Positions 22,221-31,237 of a DNA stretch of 39,690 nucleotides are shown one piece after another; the first letter of the stretch is position 1; every line of letters starts with the position of its first letter. Below the pieces are notes generated by a model, which was given only the letters and a program-made list of their open reading frames with translations, had not been told where the DNA came from and did no database searches. Source of the stretch: Streptomyces jumonjinensis (GTDB lineage Bacteria; Actinomycetota; Actinomycetes; Streptomycetales; Streptomycetaceae); assembly GCF_009600885.1 (NCBI RefSeq), contig NZ_VCLA01000111.1, positions 21,304-60,993 on the forward strand, given 5' to 3'. Made by a program: the position numbers and the translations under genes.

Positions 22221-24899
22221 TTACGAAACCTCCCCCCACAGCGGCTCGCGGTCGGGAGCGGTGCGCCAGGGCTGTGCGCGGGTCTCGTGGCCGGGGGCGG
22301 GGTGGTGCCGGGCACGGGCCACCCACAGGGCGATCTGGGTGCGGGAGCGCAGACCCAGCTTGTCCCGGACCCGGTCGAGGTGGGTGGCGACGGTGCTCGC
22401 CGACACCCCCAGCCGGGTCCCGATCTCGCGGTTGGTGAGCCCCTCGGCGACCAGTTCGGCGATGGTGCTCTCCCGTCCGGTGAGCGCCTCGATCTGCCCT
22501 CCCGCCGCCGTCAGCGGATTCTCCCGGAGCCCCCCGGCCGCCGGAGCGTCGTCCCCGAGCGCGTACGCCAGCGCCTGCTGCCAGCTCAGCCGCCGCCCGC
22601 TCGCCTTCGCGCCGCTGCGGGCGGCCGGGAGCAGCGCCGCCTCGGCGGTGGCCGCCGCCTCCTCCATCCGCCGCCGCCAGACCGGGTCGGGCGAGCTGTC
22701 CAGCCGGGCGCGTGCCACGGCCGCCGCCGCGAAGAGCCGTAGCGAACGCTTCATGGCCCCCTCCTCGGCCGCGACGATGGCCAGCCCCTCCAGCGGGTAC
22801 AGCGCGTGGAAACTCATCCGGGGCACCACACGCAGCGCCCGGGTGAACAGCTCCCCCGCCGTGGCGGGATCGTCCAGCTCCAGCCGTACCGTACCGGCGG
22901 TGTGGAGCGCCGCCGCCTTCCGGCACCACGCGTGCTGCGCGGTCAGCACCGGAAGACAGGCGTCCATCAGCGCGCCCGCCTCGGCCGCCCGCCCCTCGTG
23001 CAGCAGCGCCCAGGCCAGATGGTGGCTGCACCATGCCTCGTCGGCGGGGCGGCCGAGGGCGCTGACGATGGCCACGCACTCGGTGAAGTCGGCGATGGCG
23101 GCGGGGAACGCGCCCTCGCGGAGCCGGGCGGCGGCGCGGGCGTCCAGGGCGTTGGCGAGACCCGCGGGTTCGCCCCGGCGGCGTTCGGCCGCCACCGCGC
23201 GCTCGGCGAGGCGCAGCGCCGCTGTGGGGTCCGCCTGCTGACAGGCGGCCCGCGCGGCGAGCGCGAGCCCCATCGCCTCGTACGGGGTGTCCCGCGCCGG
23301 GTTCCCTTCCAGCAGGGCGCGCGTGGCGCTCGGCTGATCCGTCTGGAAGTGGACACGGGCCAGCGCGAGCGCCAGCGGGGGATGCGGGGGGCGGCCGTGG
23401 GCGGCGGCGTACGCGATGGCGGCGGCGAGGTTCTCCCGCTCCCGGGTCTGCGGGCCCCGGGTCTGGTCGGGGAAGGTCTCATGGGCGGCGGGCTCGACCA
23501 GGGCGGACAGCCAGGCGACCGCGCGCCGCCAGGTGTCGTGGAGTTCGCCGGACTCGGCGAGCTTGGCCAGGGCGTAGGCGCGAATCGGGCTGAGCTGCCG
23601 GAATCTGGCCCGGCCGCCGTCCTGGGCCGGGGCCGGTGGGGTGCCGTCCTGGGCCGGTGTCGGCCCGGCGGCGCCCGGCTCGCCGCCGGGCATGCGGACG
23701 ACCAGGGACTTGGCCTCCAGGGCGCAGAGCGTCCGCAGCACCCGGGCCGTGCCGTCGCCCTCCTCGGCGCAGAGGGCTGCGGCGGCCTCGGCGTCGAATC
23801 CTCCGGCGAGGACGGCGAGCCGCCTGAAGAGCGTCTGCTCCTGCGGATCGAGCAGCCGATGGCTCCAGTCGATCGCGGCGGACAGCTCGCGATGGCGTCC
23901 CGGGCCGGTTCTGCTGCCGTCCGTGAGCAGGCTGAGCTGGTCGTCGAGACCGGTGAGGATCTCGTCCGGGGAGAGCGCCCCGATCCGGCGGGCGGCGAGT
24001 TCGATGGCGAGCGGCATGCCGTCGAGGCGACGGCAGATCTCGGCGATGGCGGCGGCGCCGGCGGCGGTCGGCGCGAATCCCGGGGAGCGCTCGGCGGCCC
24101 GCTCCAGGAAGAGCCGTAAGGCGTCGGGGGTCCGCTCCTGGCCGGAGGGGCCCTCGGAGCGGCTGGGGAGGGCGGGGGAGACGGGCAGCTCCCCGACCCG
24201 GAAGACCACTTCGCCGGGGACCCGCAGCACCTCGCGGCTGGTGGCGACGATCCGCAGCCGGGGGCATCGGCCGAGCAGCTCGGCGGCGAACCGGGCGCAG
24301 TGCTCGGCCAGATGCTCGCAGTTGTCGAGGACGAGGACGACGCGGTGGTCCGCCAGGGCGTGGGCGATGGCGTCGGCGCCGCTGCGTCCGCCGTGCTCGC
24401 CGACGCCGAGCGCGGCGGCGACGGCCTGGGGCAGCTCGGCGCCGCTCGCCACCGAGTCGAGTTCGACCAGCCGGGTGGTCCGGCGCAGGGAGTGGGCGAA
24501 TTCGAGCGCGAGGCGGGTCTTGCCGACGCCGCCGGGGCCGGTGAGGGTCAGCAGCCGGGAGGTCTTCAGCAGGGCGCGCAGCCGGGAGAGCTCGCGGCGG
24601 CGGCCGATGAAGGAGTCGAGCGCGCGGACGGGCTCATGGCCCAGCAGCGGGCGGACCGGAGTCCCGCTGTCCGGACGGGAGTGGCGCGGATGGGAACGGT
24701 CCGGATGGGAGTGGTCCGGATGGGAGTGGTCCGGACGGGGGTGGTCCGGATGGGAGTGGTCCCGGCCGGTCGGCGCGGCCCGCTTCCGGAAGGCGCGCTG
24801 GCGGCAGGCGCCGGAGCAGTATCTGGCGGGCCGTCCGCCGCTGCCGCTCGGGCCCGGTAGCGCTGTCCCGCATATCTCGCACGCTCCACTGGTCCTCAT
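22221..24899 (-). CDS. STAND/LuxR-type (LAL-like) regulator with N-terminal zinc finger and His-rich repeats, TTA codon
   Basis: The product is 892 aa from ATG 24899 (GAGG about 9 bases upstream; ATG 24908 also possible). In order: a Cys4 finger (C7, C10, C28, C32, with YCSGACRQRAFRKR); a His-rich linker at 47-77 with nine His, made by six 15-base DNA repeats (24670-24759); a STAND NTPase with Walker A GPGGVGKT (121-128) and Walker B VVLVLDNCEHL; TPR-like helices; and a LuxR helix-turn-helix at about 806-860 (LTGRESTIAELVAEGLTNREIG). Such proteins are ATP-driven transcription activators, often of secondary metabolism. Codon 261 is TTA (24119-24117), suggesting bldA control. An MFS pump gene lies 124 bases upstream in the same direction, so it may be a target or co-transcribed. 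Confidence 0.88.
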   Translation of the reverse strand: MRTSGACEICGTALPGPSGSGGRPARYCSGACRQRAFRKRAAPTGRDHSHPDHPRPDHSHPDHSHPDRSHPRHSRPDSGTPVRPLLGHEPVRALDSFIGRRRELSRLRALLKTSRLLTLTGPGGVGKTRLALEFAHSLRRTTRLVELDSVASGAELPQAVAAALGVGEHGGRSGADAIAHALADHRVVLVLDNCEHLAEHCARFAAELLGRCPRLRIVATSREVLRVPGEVVFRVGELPVSPALPSRSEGPSGQERTPDALRLFLERAAERSPGFAPTAAGAAAIAEICRRLDGMPLAIELAARRIGALSPDEILTGLDDQLSLLTDGSRTGPGRHRELSAAIDWSHRLLDPQEQTLFRRLAVLAGGFDAEAAAALCAEEGDGTARVLRTLCALEAKSLVVRMPGGEPGAAGPTPAQDGTPPAPAQDGGRARFRQLSPIRAYALAKLAESGELHDTWRRAVAWLSALVEPAAHETFPDQTRGPQTRERENLAAAIAYAAAHGRPPHPPLALALARVHFQTDQPSATRALLEGNPARDTPYEAMGLALAARAACQQADPTAALRLAERAVAAERRRGEPAGLANALDARAAARLREGAFPAAIADFTECVAIVSALGRPADEAWCSHHLAWALLHEGRAAEAGALMDACLPVLTAQHAWCRKAAALHTAGTVRLELDDPATAGELFTRALRVVPRMSFHALYPLEGLAIVAAEEGAMKRSLRLFAAAAVARARLDSSPDPVWRRRMEEAAATAEAALLPAARSGAKASGRRLSWQQALAYALGDDAPAAGGLRENPLTAAGGQIEALTGRESTIAELVAEGLTNREIGTRLGVSASTVATHLDRVRDKLGLRSRTQIALWVARARHHPAPGHETRAQPWRTAPDREPLWGEVS
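24670..24759 (-). repeat. Six 15-bp repeats encoding the His-rich linker
   Basis: Units start at 24670, 24685, 24700, 24715, 24730 and 24745. The plus-strand consensus is TCCGGATGGGAGTGG with a few changes. Each unit encodes the pentad H-S-H-P-D or a close variant, and length changes would keep the frame. Confidence 0.9.
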
Positions 24900-25023
24900 C
24901 CACCGCATCCTCGCGGAGCATGTGACCGAGCACCACAGGGTGTTGGGACACATCGTGACCGTATGCATGTTCGTCATGTCGTCGTCCTCGGGAGGCCGGC
25001 GGCGCGCAGGTCGGGGCGGCGGG

Positions 25024-26463
25024 TCAGGTCCCCGCGCGGGAGGGGGTCTCCTGAGGGGCCGGGGGGACCAGGCGGTCGGCGCAGCGCTGGGCCGTGCGGC
25101 GGGCCCAGGTCCCGGTGGTCGCCGTGCCCACCAGCAGAATGCAGAGCCCGCACCCCGCGATCACCCACCAGGCCGCGCGGCTCGCCGCGAGGAACTCCTG
25201 TCCGTACGCCGGGGACCGGACCCCCGCCGAGATGCCCGCCGCCAGCACCGCCCCGATCACCGCGACGCCGAGCGTCGTCCCGATCTGTCTGCTGGTGGAG
25301 GCGATGGCCGCCGCCACCCCGGCCTGGGAGAGCGGCATCCCGGAGACGGCCGTATTGGTGATCGGCGTGTTCACCACGCCGAAGCCGATGCCGAAGAGCA
25401 CATAGCCGGTGAAGAGCAGCGGGTCCGAGGTCTCCGCCGGGAAGGCCGCGAAGAGCACCCCGCACGATCCCATCGCGACCCCCGCGACCATCAGCGGCAG
25501 CCGGGGTCCGCGACTGCTCACCACCCGTCCCGACAGCGGGGAGAAGACGAAGGTCAGCACCGCCATCGGGAGCATGTAGAGCCCGGCGTGGAGGGCGGAG
25601 TAGCCGCGTACGCTCTGGAGATAGAGGGTGTTGATGAAGAGGAAACCGCTCATGGCGGCGAAGGCGCACACCGCCACCACCGTGGCCCCGCTGAAGGGCG
25701 CGCTGCGGAAGAAGCGCAGATCGATCAGGGGCTCGGCACGCCTCGGCTCGTAGATCAGGAACCCCGCGAGCGCGAGGGCCGAGAGCACCCCGGCGGCAAG
25801 GCTCGTCTCGATGATCGCGTAGGTGAGGGAGCCGAGCAGCACGATGATCAGGAGCTGGCCGACCGGGTCGGGCCGCCGGGACCGCAGCGCCCGGGACTCC
25901 GGCACGAATCGCCAGGCCAGCAGCAGTGCGGCGATCCCCACGGGCAGATTGACCCAGAAGATGGCACGCCAGCCGACGGAGTCCACCAGCAGCCCGCCGA
26001 CCAGCGGTCCCGCCGCCATGGAGATGCCGACCACCCCGCCCCAGACCCCGATCGCGCGGGCCCGCTCGCCCGGGTCGGTGAAGGTGTTGCTGATGCTCGA
26101 CCGGGCGACCGGATTGAGCATCGAGCCGCCGATCGCCTGGATCGCCCGGAAGGCGACGAGCGCCTCCAGGCTCGGGGCGAGGGAGCAGAGCAGCGAGCCG
26201 AGGGTGAAGAGCACCAGACCGGCCATGAACACCTTGCGTCGCCCGATCCGGTCGGCGATGGAGCCCATGAGGATCAGCAGCGACGCGACCACCAGCGTGT
26301 AGGCGTCGATGGTCCACTGGAGACCGGAGACGGTGGCGTGCAGGTCCCGGCCGATGGAGGGCAGCGCCACATTGAGGATGGTGTTGTCCAGGCTGACGAT
26401 CAGCAGGCTCATACAGCAGATCGCCAGCACGAGCAGCCGTCGTCGGGATGTCAGCTCGGACAT
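25024..26463 (-). CDS. MFS transporter, DHA2 family (14 TM type)
   Basis: The product is 479 aa. A drug/proton antiporter-like pump: MSELTSRRRLLVLAICCMSL, then the DHA2 motif SLDNTILNVALPSIGRDLHAT in two pieces, GSIADRIGRRKVF (motif A), RAIQAIGGSMLNPV and GLLVDSVGWRAIFWVNLPVG (motif C-like). It has about 14 predicted TM segments. The frame extends 90 codons upstream, but ATG 26463 gives the normal N-terminus. It is divergent from dusB by 67 bases. Likely role is export of a toxic compound or metabolite, with possible control by the regulator downstream. The substrate is unknown. Confidence 0.92.
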   Translation of the reverse strand: MSELTSRRRLLVLAICCMSLLIVSLDNTILNVALPSIGRDLHATVSGLQWTIDAYTLVVASLLILMGSIADRIGRRKVFMAGLVLFTLGSLLCSLAPSLEALVAFRAIQAIGGSMLNPVARSSISNTFTDPGERARAIGVWGGVVGISMAAGPLVGGLLVDSVGWRAIFWVNLPVGIAALLLAWRFVPESRALRSRRPDPVGQLLIIVLLGSLTYAIIETSLAAGVLSALALAGFLIYEPRRAEPLIDLRFFRSAPFSGATVVAVCAFAAMSGFLFINTLYLQSVRGYSALHAGLYMLPMAVLTFVFSPLSGRVVSSRGPRLPLMVAGVAMGSCGVLFAAFPAETSDPLLFTGYVLFGIGFGVVNTPITNTAVSGMPLSQAGVAAAIASTSRQIGTTLGVAVIGAVLAAGISAGVRSPAYGQEFLAASRAAWWVIAGCGLCILLVGTATTGTWARRTAQRCADRLVPPAPQETPSRAGT

Positions 26464-26530
26464 GGGCCGATCGTACGGCCGGCTGATGATCCGCGCCCGG
26501 CGTACTTCGGCCATACGCGACAATGGACGG

Positions 26531-27682
26531 ATGACCACGCTCGCCCCGTCGCCCTCCCCGACGCTCACCATCGGCCCGCACTCGGTACAGCCGCCGGTGG
26601 TGCTCGCGCCCATGGCAGGGATCACCAATGCGCCGTTCCGCACCCTGTGCAGGGAGTTCTCCCAGGGCAAGGGGCTCTTCGTCAGCGAGATGATCACGAC
26701 GCGGGCGCTGGTCGAGCGCAATGAGAAGACCATGCAGCTGATCCACTTCGACGCGAGCGAGACGCCCCGGTCGATTCAGCTGTACGGGGTGGACCCGGTG
26801 ACCGTGGGCAAGGCGGTCCGCATGATCGTGGACGAGGATCTCGCCGATCACATCGATCTGAACTTCGGCTGCCCGGTCCCCAAGGTGACCCGCAAGGGCG
26901 GCGGGTCGGCGCTCCCGTACAAGCGGCCCCTGCTGCGGGCGATCCTCCATGAGGCGGTCGGCAACGCCGGAGCGCTGCCGGTCACCATGAAGATGCGCAA
27001 GGGCATCGACGACGATCACATCACCTATCTCGACGCGGGCCGGATCGCGGTCGACGAGGGGGTCACCGCCATCGCCCTGCACGGGCGGACCGCCGCCCAG
27101 CACTACGGCGGCACGGCGGACTGGGAGGCGATCGCCCGGCTCAAGGAGCATGTCCCCGAGATCCCGGTGCTGGGCAACGGCGACATCTGGTCGGCGGACG
27201 ACGCGCTGCGGATGGTGCGCGAGACCGGGTGCGACGGGGTGGTCGTGGGGCGCGGCTGCCTCGGGCGGCCCTGGCTCTTCGGCGATCTGGTCTCCGCCTT
27301 CGAGGGGACCGGCTCCTTCGCCGCGCCGACCCTGCGGGAGGTCGCGGGGGTGATACGGCGCCACGCCGAGCTGCTGGGCGAGTGGATCGGCGACGAGGCG
27401 CGCGGAGTGATCGACTTCCGTAAGCATGTGGCCTGGTATCTGAAGGGCTTCTCGGTCGGCTCCGAGATGCGCAAGCGGCTGGCGATCACCTCCTCGCTCG
27501 CCGAGCTGGACGAGGGGCTGGCGCTGCTGGATCTGGACCAGTCCTGGCCCGTGGGCGCGGACGGCCCGCGCGGCCGTACCTCGGGGAACAACCGGGTGGT
27601 GCTCCCGGACGGCTGGCTGAAGGACCCCTACGACTGCGCGGGTGTCGGCGCCGACGCCGAACTGGACACTTCGGGCGGCTGA
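26531..27682 (+). CDS. dusB: tRNA dihydrouridine synthase DusB
   Basis: The product is 383 aa. An FMN enzyme that reduces specific uridines to dihydrouridine in tRNA D-loops. Motifs: VVLAPMAGITNAPFR (FMN binding, about 25), SEMITTRALVERN, DLNFGCPVPKVTRKGGGSAL (catalytic Cys in NFGCP), VTMKMRKGI, IALHGRTAAQHY and GNGDIWS. The length and the C-terminal dinucleotide-free helical part fit Streptomyces DusB. ATG 26531 gives the normal start. It has a very short gap to the divergent MFS gene. Confidence 0.95.
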   Translation: MTTLAPSPSPTLTIGPHSVQPPVVLAPMAGITNAPFRTLCREFSQGKGLFVSEMITTRALVERNEKTMQLIHFDASETPRSIQLYGVDPVTVGKAVRMIVDEDLADHIDLNFGCPVPKVTRKGGGSALPYKRPLLRAILHEAVGNAGALPVTMKMRKGIDDDHITYLDAGRIAVDEGVTAIALHGRTAAQHYGGTADWEAIARLKEHVPEIPVLGNGDIWSADDALRMVRETGCDGVVVGRGCLGRPWLFGDLVSAFEGTGSFAAPTLREVAGVIRRHAELLGEWIGDEARGVIDFRKHVAWYLKGFSVGSEMRKRLAITSSLAELDEGLALLDLDQSWPVGADGPRGRTSGNNRVVLPDGWLKDPYDCAGVGADAELDTSGG

Positions 27683-28110
27683 CCCGCGCTCGCCCGAGGA
27701 GCGGCGGATCGGCCGGACGTACGGCTTCCGGTCCGCATGGCGGACCGGGAGGCTCCGTCCGACGCGTGATTCTCGCCACTCTTGATAAGTGATCCGCTCA
27801 GATGAGCGGAAACGGTGCGACTGCACCTCTCGGAAGGGTGGCACTGGGTGCCACCTTTCTTGGGTTCACCCTCTCAAGCGACCCGGCACCATCCGTCGAT
27901 GAAGCACCGTCCGCTGTCGCCTTGGGTAGGGGATGCGTTCAAGGCTTGAAGCGACGGTATTGAAGGCCCCGCTTCCGGGGGCTCTTTCGATCCGCTGGCG
28001 GACGGGTGGTTACGGCCGTATGACGGCCGATCGGGCGTACCCAGACGCCTTCGATCTGGGTATGTTCCTCGCCGTCAGGGCAGCCACCGAGCCTCTTGGA
28101 GCCGAGAGCC
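27683..28110. other. 428-bp intergenic region: dusB end and ppdK leader
   Basis: No credible gene. It holds at least five inverted repeats: 27793-27810 (8-bp arms, 2-base loop), 27834-27858 (7-10 bp, hairpin), 27938-27950 (TTCAAG-G-CTTGAA), 27964-27983 (hairpin with one mismatch, then CTTTC) and 28038-28062 (TACCCAGA/TCTGGGTA, 9-base loop). The order and spacing suggest a structured mRNA leader or a stack of operators before ppdK. Confidence 0.65.
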
Positions 28111-30825
28111 GTGTCGGAAATCAAGGATCATCCCGATCAGAAGTTCGTTTACGACTTCACCGAAGGCAACAAGGATCTGAAGGACCTCCTCGGCGGCAAA
28201 GGCGCGAACCTCGCCGAGATGACCAACCTCGGACTGCCCGTCCCTCCGGGCTTCACGATCACCACCGAGGCGTGCCGGGTCTATCTCGACAGCGGCGAGG
28301 AGCCCGCCGCCCTCCGCGACGAGGTGAGTGCGCACCTCGGCGCCCTGGAGCGGCACATGGGCAAGAAGCTCGGCCAGACGGATGATCCCCTGCTGGTCTC
28401 GGTGCGCTCGGGCGCCAAGTTCTCCATGCCCGGCATGATGGACACCGTCCTCAACATCGGCCTCTCCGACGACTCCGTCGCCGGGCTCGCCCGGCAGGCG
28501 GGCGACGAGCGCTTCGCGTGGGACTCGTACCGCCGGCTCATCCAGATGTTCGGCAAGACCGTCCTCGGGATCGACGGCGACCTCTTCGAGGAGGCGCTGG
28601 AGGAGGCCAAGACCGCCAAGAAGGTCGCGGTCGACACCGATCTGGACGCGGCCGATCTCCAGAAGCTGGTCAAGCAGTTCAAGAAGATCGTCAAGAACCA
28701 CGCCGGGCGGGACTTCCCCCAGGACGCCCGGGAGCAGATGGATCTCGCGGTCACGGCGGTCTTCGACTCCTGGAACGGCGACCGCGCCAAGCTCTACCGC
28801 CGCCAGGAGCGCATCCCGGGCGATCTGGGCACCGCCGTCAACATCTGCTCCATGGTCTTCGGCAACCTCGGCCCCGACTCCGGAACCGGCGTCGCCTTCA
28901 CCCGGGACCCGGCCAGCGGCCAGCAGGGCGTCTACGGCGACTACCTCCAGAACGCGCAGGGCGAGGACGTCGTCGCCGGCATCCGCAACACCGTTCCGCT
29001 CGCCGAGCTCGAAAAGATCGACAAGGCGTCGTACGACCAGCTGATGCAGATCATGGAGACGCTGGAGAACCACTACCGGGATCTCTGCGACATCGAGTTC
29101 ACCATCGAGCGCGGCCGGCTGTGGATGCTCCAGACCCGGGTCGGCAAGCGGACGGCGGGCGCCGCCTTCCGTATCGCCACCCAGCTGGTGGACCAGGGCC
29201 TGATCGACGAGGCCGAGGCGCTCCAGCGGGTCACCGGAGCCCAGCTCGCCCAGCTGATGTTCCCCCGCTTCGACGAGGAGGCCGAGGTCGAGCTGCTCGG
29301 CCGGGGCATCGCCGCCTCGCCCGGCGCGGCCGTCGGCAAGGCCGTCTTCGACTCGTACACCGCCATCAAATGGTCGCGCTCCGGCGAGAAGGTCATCCTC
29401 ATCCGCCGGGAGACCAACCCCGACGATCTCGACGGCATGATCGCCGCCGAGGGCATCCTCACCTCGCGCGGCGGCAAGACCTCACACGCCGCCGTGGTCG
29501 CCCGGGGGATGGGCAAGACCTGTGTCTGCGGGGCCGAGGAGCTCGAAGTCGACACCAAGCGACGGCGGCTGACCGTGGGCGCGACCGTGGTCGAGGAGGG
29601 CGACGTCGTCTCCATCGACGGCTCGACCGGCAAGGTGTACCTGGGCGAGGTGCCGGTGGTGCCGCCGCCGGTGGTCGAGTACTTCGAGGGCCGGATGCAC
29701 GCGGGCGCGGACGACGCCGACGAACTGGTCGCCGCCGTGCACCGGATCATGGCGTACGCGGACCGGGTGCGCCGGCTGCGCGTACGGGCCAACGCGGACA
29801 ACGCGGAGGACGCCCTGCGGGCCCGCCGCTTCGGCGCCCAGGGCATCGGGCTCTGCCGCACCGAGCACATGTTCCTCGGCGAGCGCCGCGAGATGGTCGA
29901 GAAGCTGATCCTCGCCGACACCGACGCCGAGCGCACCGCCGCGCTGGATCAACTGCTCCCGCTCCAGCGGCAGGACTTCATCGAGCTGTTCGAGGCGATG
30001 GACGGGCTGCCGGTCACGGTCCGGCTGCTCGACCCGCCGCTGCACGAGTTCCTCCCGGACATCACCGAGCTCTCCGTGCGGGTGGCCCTCGCCGAGTCCC
30101 GCGAGGACCACAACGAGAACGATCTGCGGCTGCTCCAGGCCGTCCACCGGCTGCACGAGCAGAACCCGATGCTGGGGCTGCGGGGCGTACGGCTCGGTCT
30201 GGTCATCCCCGGTCTCTTCGGCATGCAGGTACGGGCGATCGCGGAGGCCGCCGCCGCCCGCAAGGACGCCAAGGGCGACCCGCGCGCCGAGATCATGATC
30301 CCGCTGGTGGGCACCGTCCAGGAGCTGGAGATCGTCCGGGACGAGGCGGAGCGGGTCATCGCCGAGGTCGAGGCCGCCACCGGGGCCCGGCTGAAGCTCG
30401 CGCTCGGCACGATGATCGAGCTGCCGCGTGCCGCGCTGACGGCCGGGCAGATCGCGGAGGCCGCCGAGTTCTTCAGCTTCGGCACCAACGACCTCACCCA
30501 GACCGTCTGGGGCTTCTCCCGGGACGATGTGGAGGCGAGCTTCTTCACCGCGTATCTGGAGAAGGGCATCTTCGGGGTCTCGCCGTTCGAGACGATCGAC
30601 AAGGACGGGGTGGGCGCGCTGGTGCGGTCCGCCGTGGCGGCGGGGCGGGCCACCCGGCCCGATCTGAAGCTGGGCGTCTGCGGTGAGCACGGCGGGGACC
30701 CGGAGTCCGTGCACTTCTTCCACGAGGTCGGCCTCGACTACGTCTCCTGCTCGCCGTTCCGGATTCCGGTGGCGCGGCTGGAGGCCGGCCGCGCGGCGGC
30801 TCTGGCGCCCGGCGGCGCCCAGTGA
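28111..30825 (+). CDS. ppdK: Pyruvate, phosphate dikinase
   Basis: The product is 904 aa. It interconverts pyruvate, ATP and Pi with PEP, AMP and PPi. Three domains: nucleotide binding (LLGGKGANLAEM, SVRSGAKFSMPGMMDTVLN), phosphohistidine (GGKTSHAAVVARGMGKTCVCG, phospho-His within TSHAA, near residue 450) and the PEP/pyruvate barrel (GLCRTEHMF, LRGVRLG, FFSFGTNDLTQ, GVCGEHGGDP with catalytic Cys). GTG 28111 is chosen, with TGGAG about 10 bases upstream; TTG 28096 is an alternative. Length fits the bacterial enzyme. The long structured region before it may regulate it. Confidence 0.97.
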   Translation: MSEIKDHPDQKFVYDFTEGNKDLKDLLGGKGANLAEMTNLGLPVPPGFTITTEACRVYLDSGEEPAALRDEVSAHLGALERHMGKKLGQTDDPLLVSVRSGAKFSMPGMMDTVLNIGLSDDSVAGLARQAGDERFAWDSYRRLIQMFGKTVLGIDGDLFEEALEEAKTAKKVAVDTDLDAADLQKLVKQFKKIVKNHAGRDFPQDAREQMDLAVTAVFDSWNGDRAKLYRRQERIPGDLGTAVNICSMVFGNLGPDSGTGVAFTRDPASGQQGVYGDYLQNAQGEDVVAGIRNTVPLAELEKIDKASYDQLMQIMETLENHYRDLCDIEFTIERGRLWMLQTRVGKRTAGAAFRIATQLVDQGLIDEAEALQRVTGAQLAQLMFPRFDEEAEVELLGRGIAASPGAAVGKAVFDSYTAIKWSRSGEKVILIRRETNPDDLDGMIAAEGILTSRGGKTSHAAVVARGMGKTCVCGAEELEVDTKRRRLTVGATVVEEGDVVSIDGSTGKVYLGEVPVVPPPVVEYFEGRMHAGADDADELVAAVHRIMAYADRVRRLRVRANADNAEDALRARRFGAQGIGLCRTEHMFLGERREMVEKLILADTDAERTAALDQLLPLQRQDFIELFEAMDGLPVTVRLLDPPLHEFLPDITELSVRVALAESREDHNENDLRLLQAVHRLHEQNPMLGLRGVRLGLVIPGLFGMQVRAIAEAAAARKDAKGDPRAEIMIPLVGTVQELEIVRDEAERVIAEVEAATGARLKLALGTMIELPRAALTAGQIAEAAEFFSFGTNDLTQTVWGFSRDDVEASFFTAYLEKGIFGVSPFETIDKDGVGALVRSAVAAGRATRPDLKLGVCGEHGGDPESVHFFHEVGLDYVSCSPFRIPVARLEAGRAAALAPGGAQ

Positions 30826-30897
30826 CCAACTGACGCCGGAGCCGCCGACGGCCGATCCCTTCCCTCGCCCCCGGCCGGCGGCGGCTCCGGAGCACCA

Positions 30898-30937
30898 GGA
30901 AGGGGCGGGCGGCCTGTGCGGGCCGCCCGCCCCTTCC
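30898..30937 (+). terminator. 17-bp perfect hairpin after ppdK
   Basis: Arms 30898-30914 and 30921-30937 are perfect reverse complements with a 6-base loop (TGTGCG). It lies 73 bases past ppdK. Confidence 0.9.
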
Positions 30938-31020
30938 GTCGTACCGGCTGCTCCGCCGGACCGTCGTACCGGCTGCTCCGGCTGCTCCGCCGGACCGTCG
31001 TACCGGCTGCTCCGTCGTAC
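30938..31020. repeat. GC-rich tandem repeats (about 25-34 bp units)
   Basis: The core GTCGTACCGGCTGCTCCG occurs at 30938, 30963 and 30997. The first two are followed by CCGGACC, and the second has an inserted GCTGCTCCG. A degenerate fourth copy follows. This is a simple minisatellite, not CRISPR-like (no spacers). Confidence 0.85.
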
Positions 31021-31203
31021 CGCCGGACCGTCGCTCCGGCCCTTCCGGCGCACCGTCGCATCGGATACCGAAGGGCCGTTATGTTTATTTCGGCCACGCG
31101 TAAACACCTTGTTGAATTGATGGCTGCGGAGTGTTACTCCGCCGTAGGGCGGATCTTGACGTAACGCTAATTTCTGTCGTCCGCCTGCGAAAGAACGGGC
31201 GGA

Positions 31204-31237
31204 GCGCGGCCTGTGGATCCCCATCCACGGGCCGCGC
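31204..31237. terminator. 15-bp hairpin upstream of the ArsR-like gene
   Basis: Arms 31204-31218 and 31223-31237 pair with one G-T wobble, loop CCCC. It could be a terminator for an upstream transcript or a leader structure. No gene immediately precedes it. Confidence 0.5.

Noticed and set aside
30936..31020. CRISPR array candidate
   Set aside because: The repeats are contiguous or nearly so, of unequal length, with no unique spacers and no cas genes nearby. It is a minisatellite.
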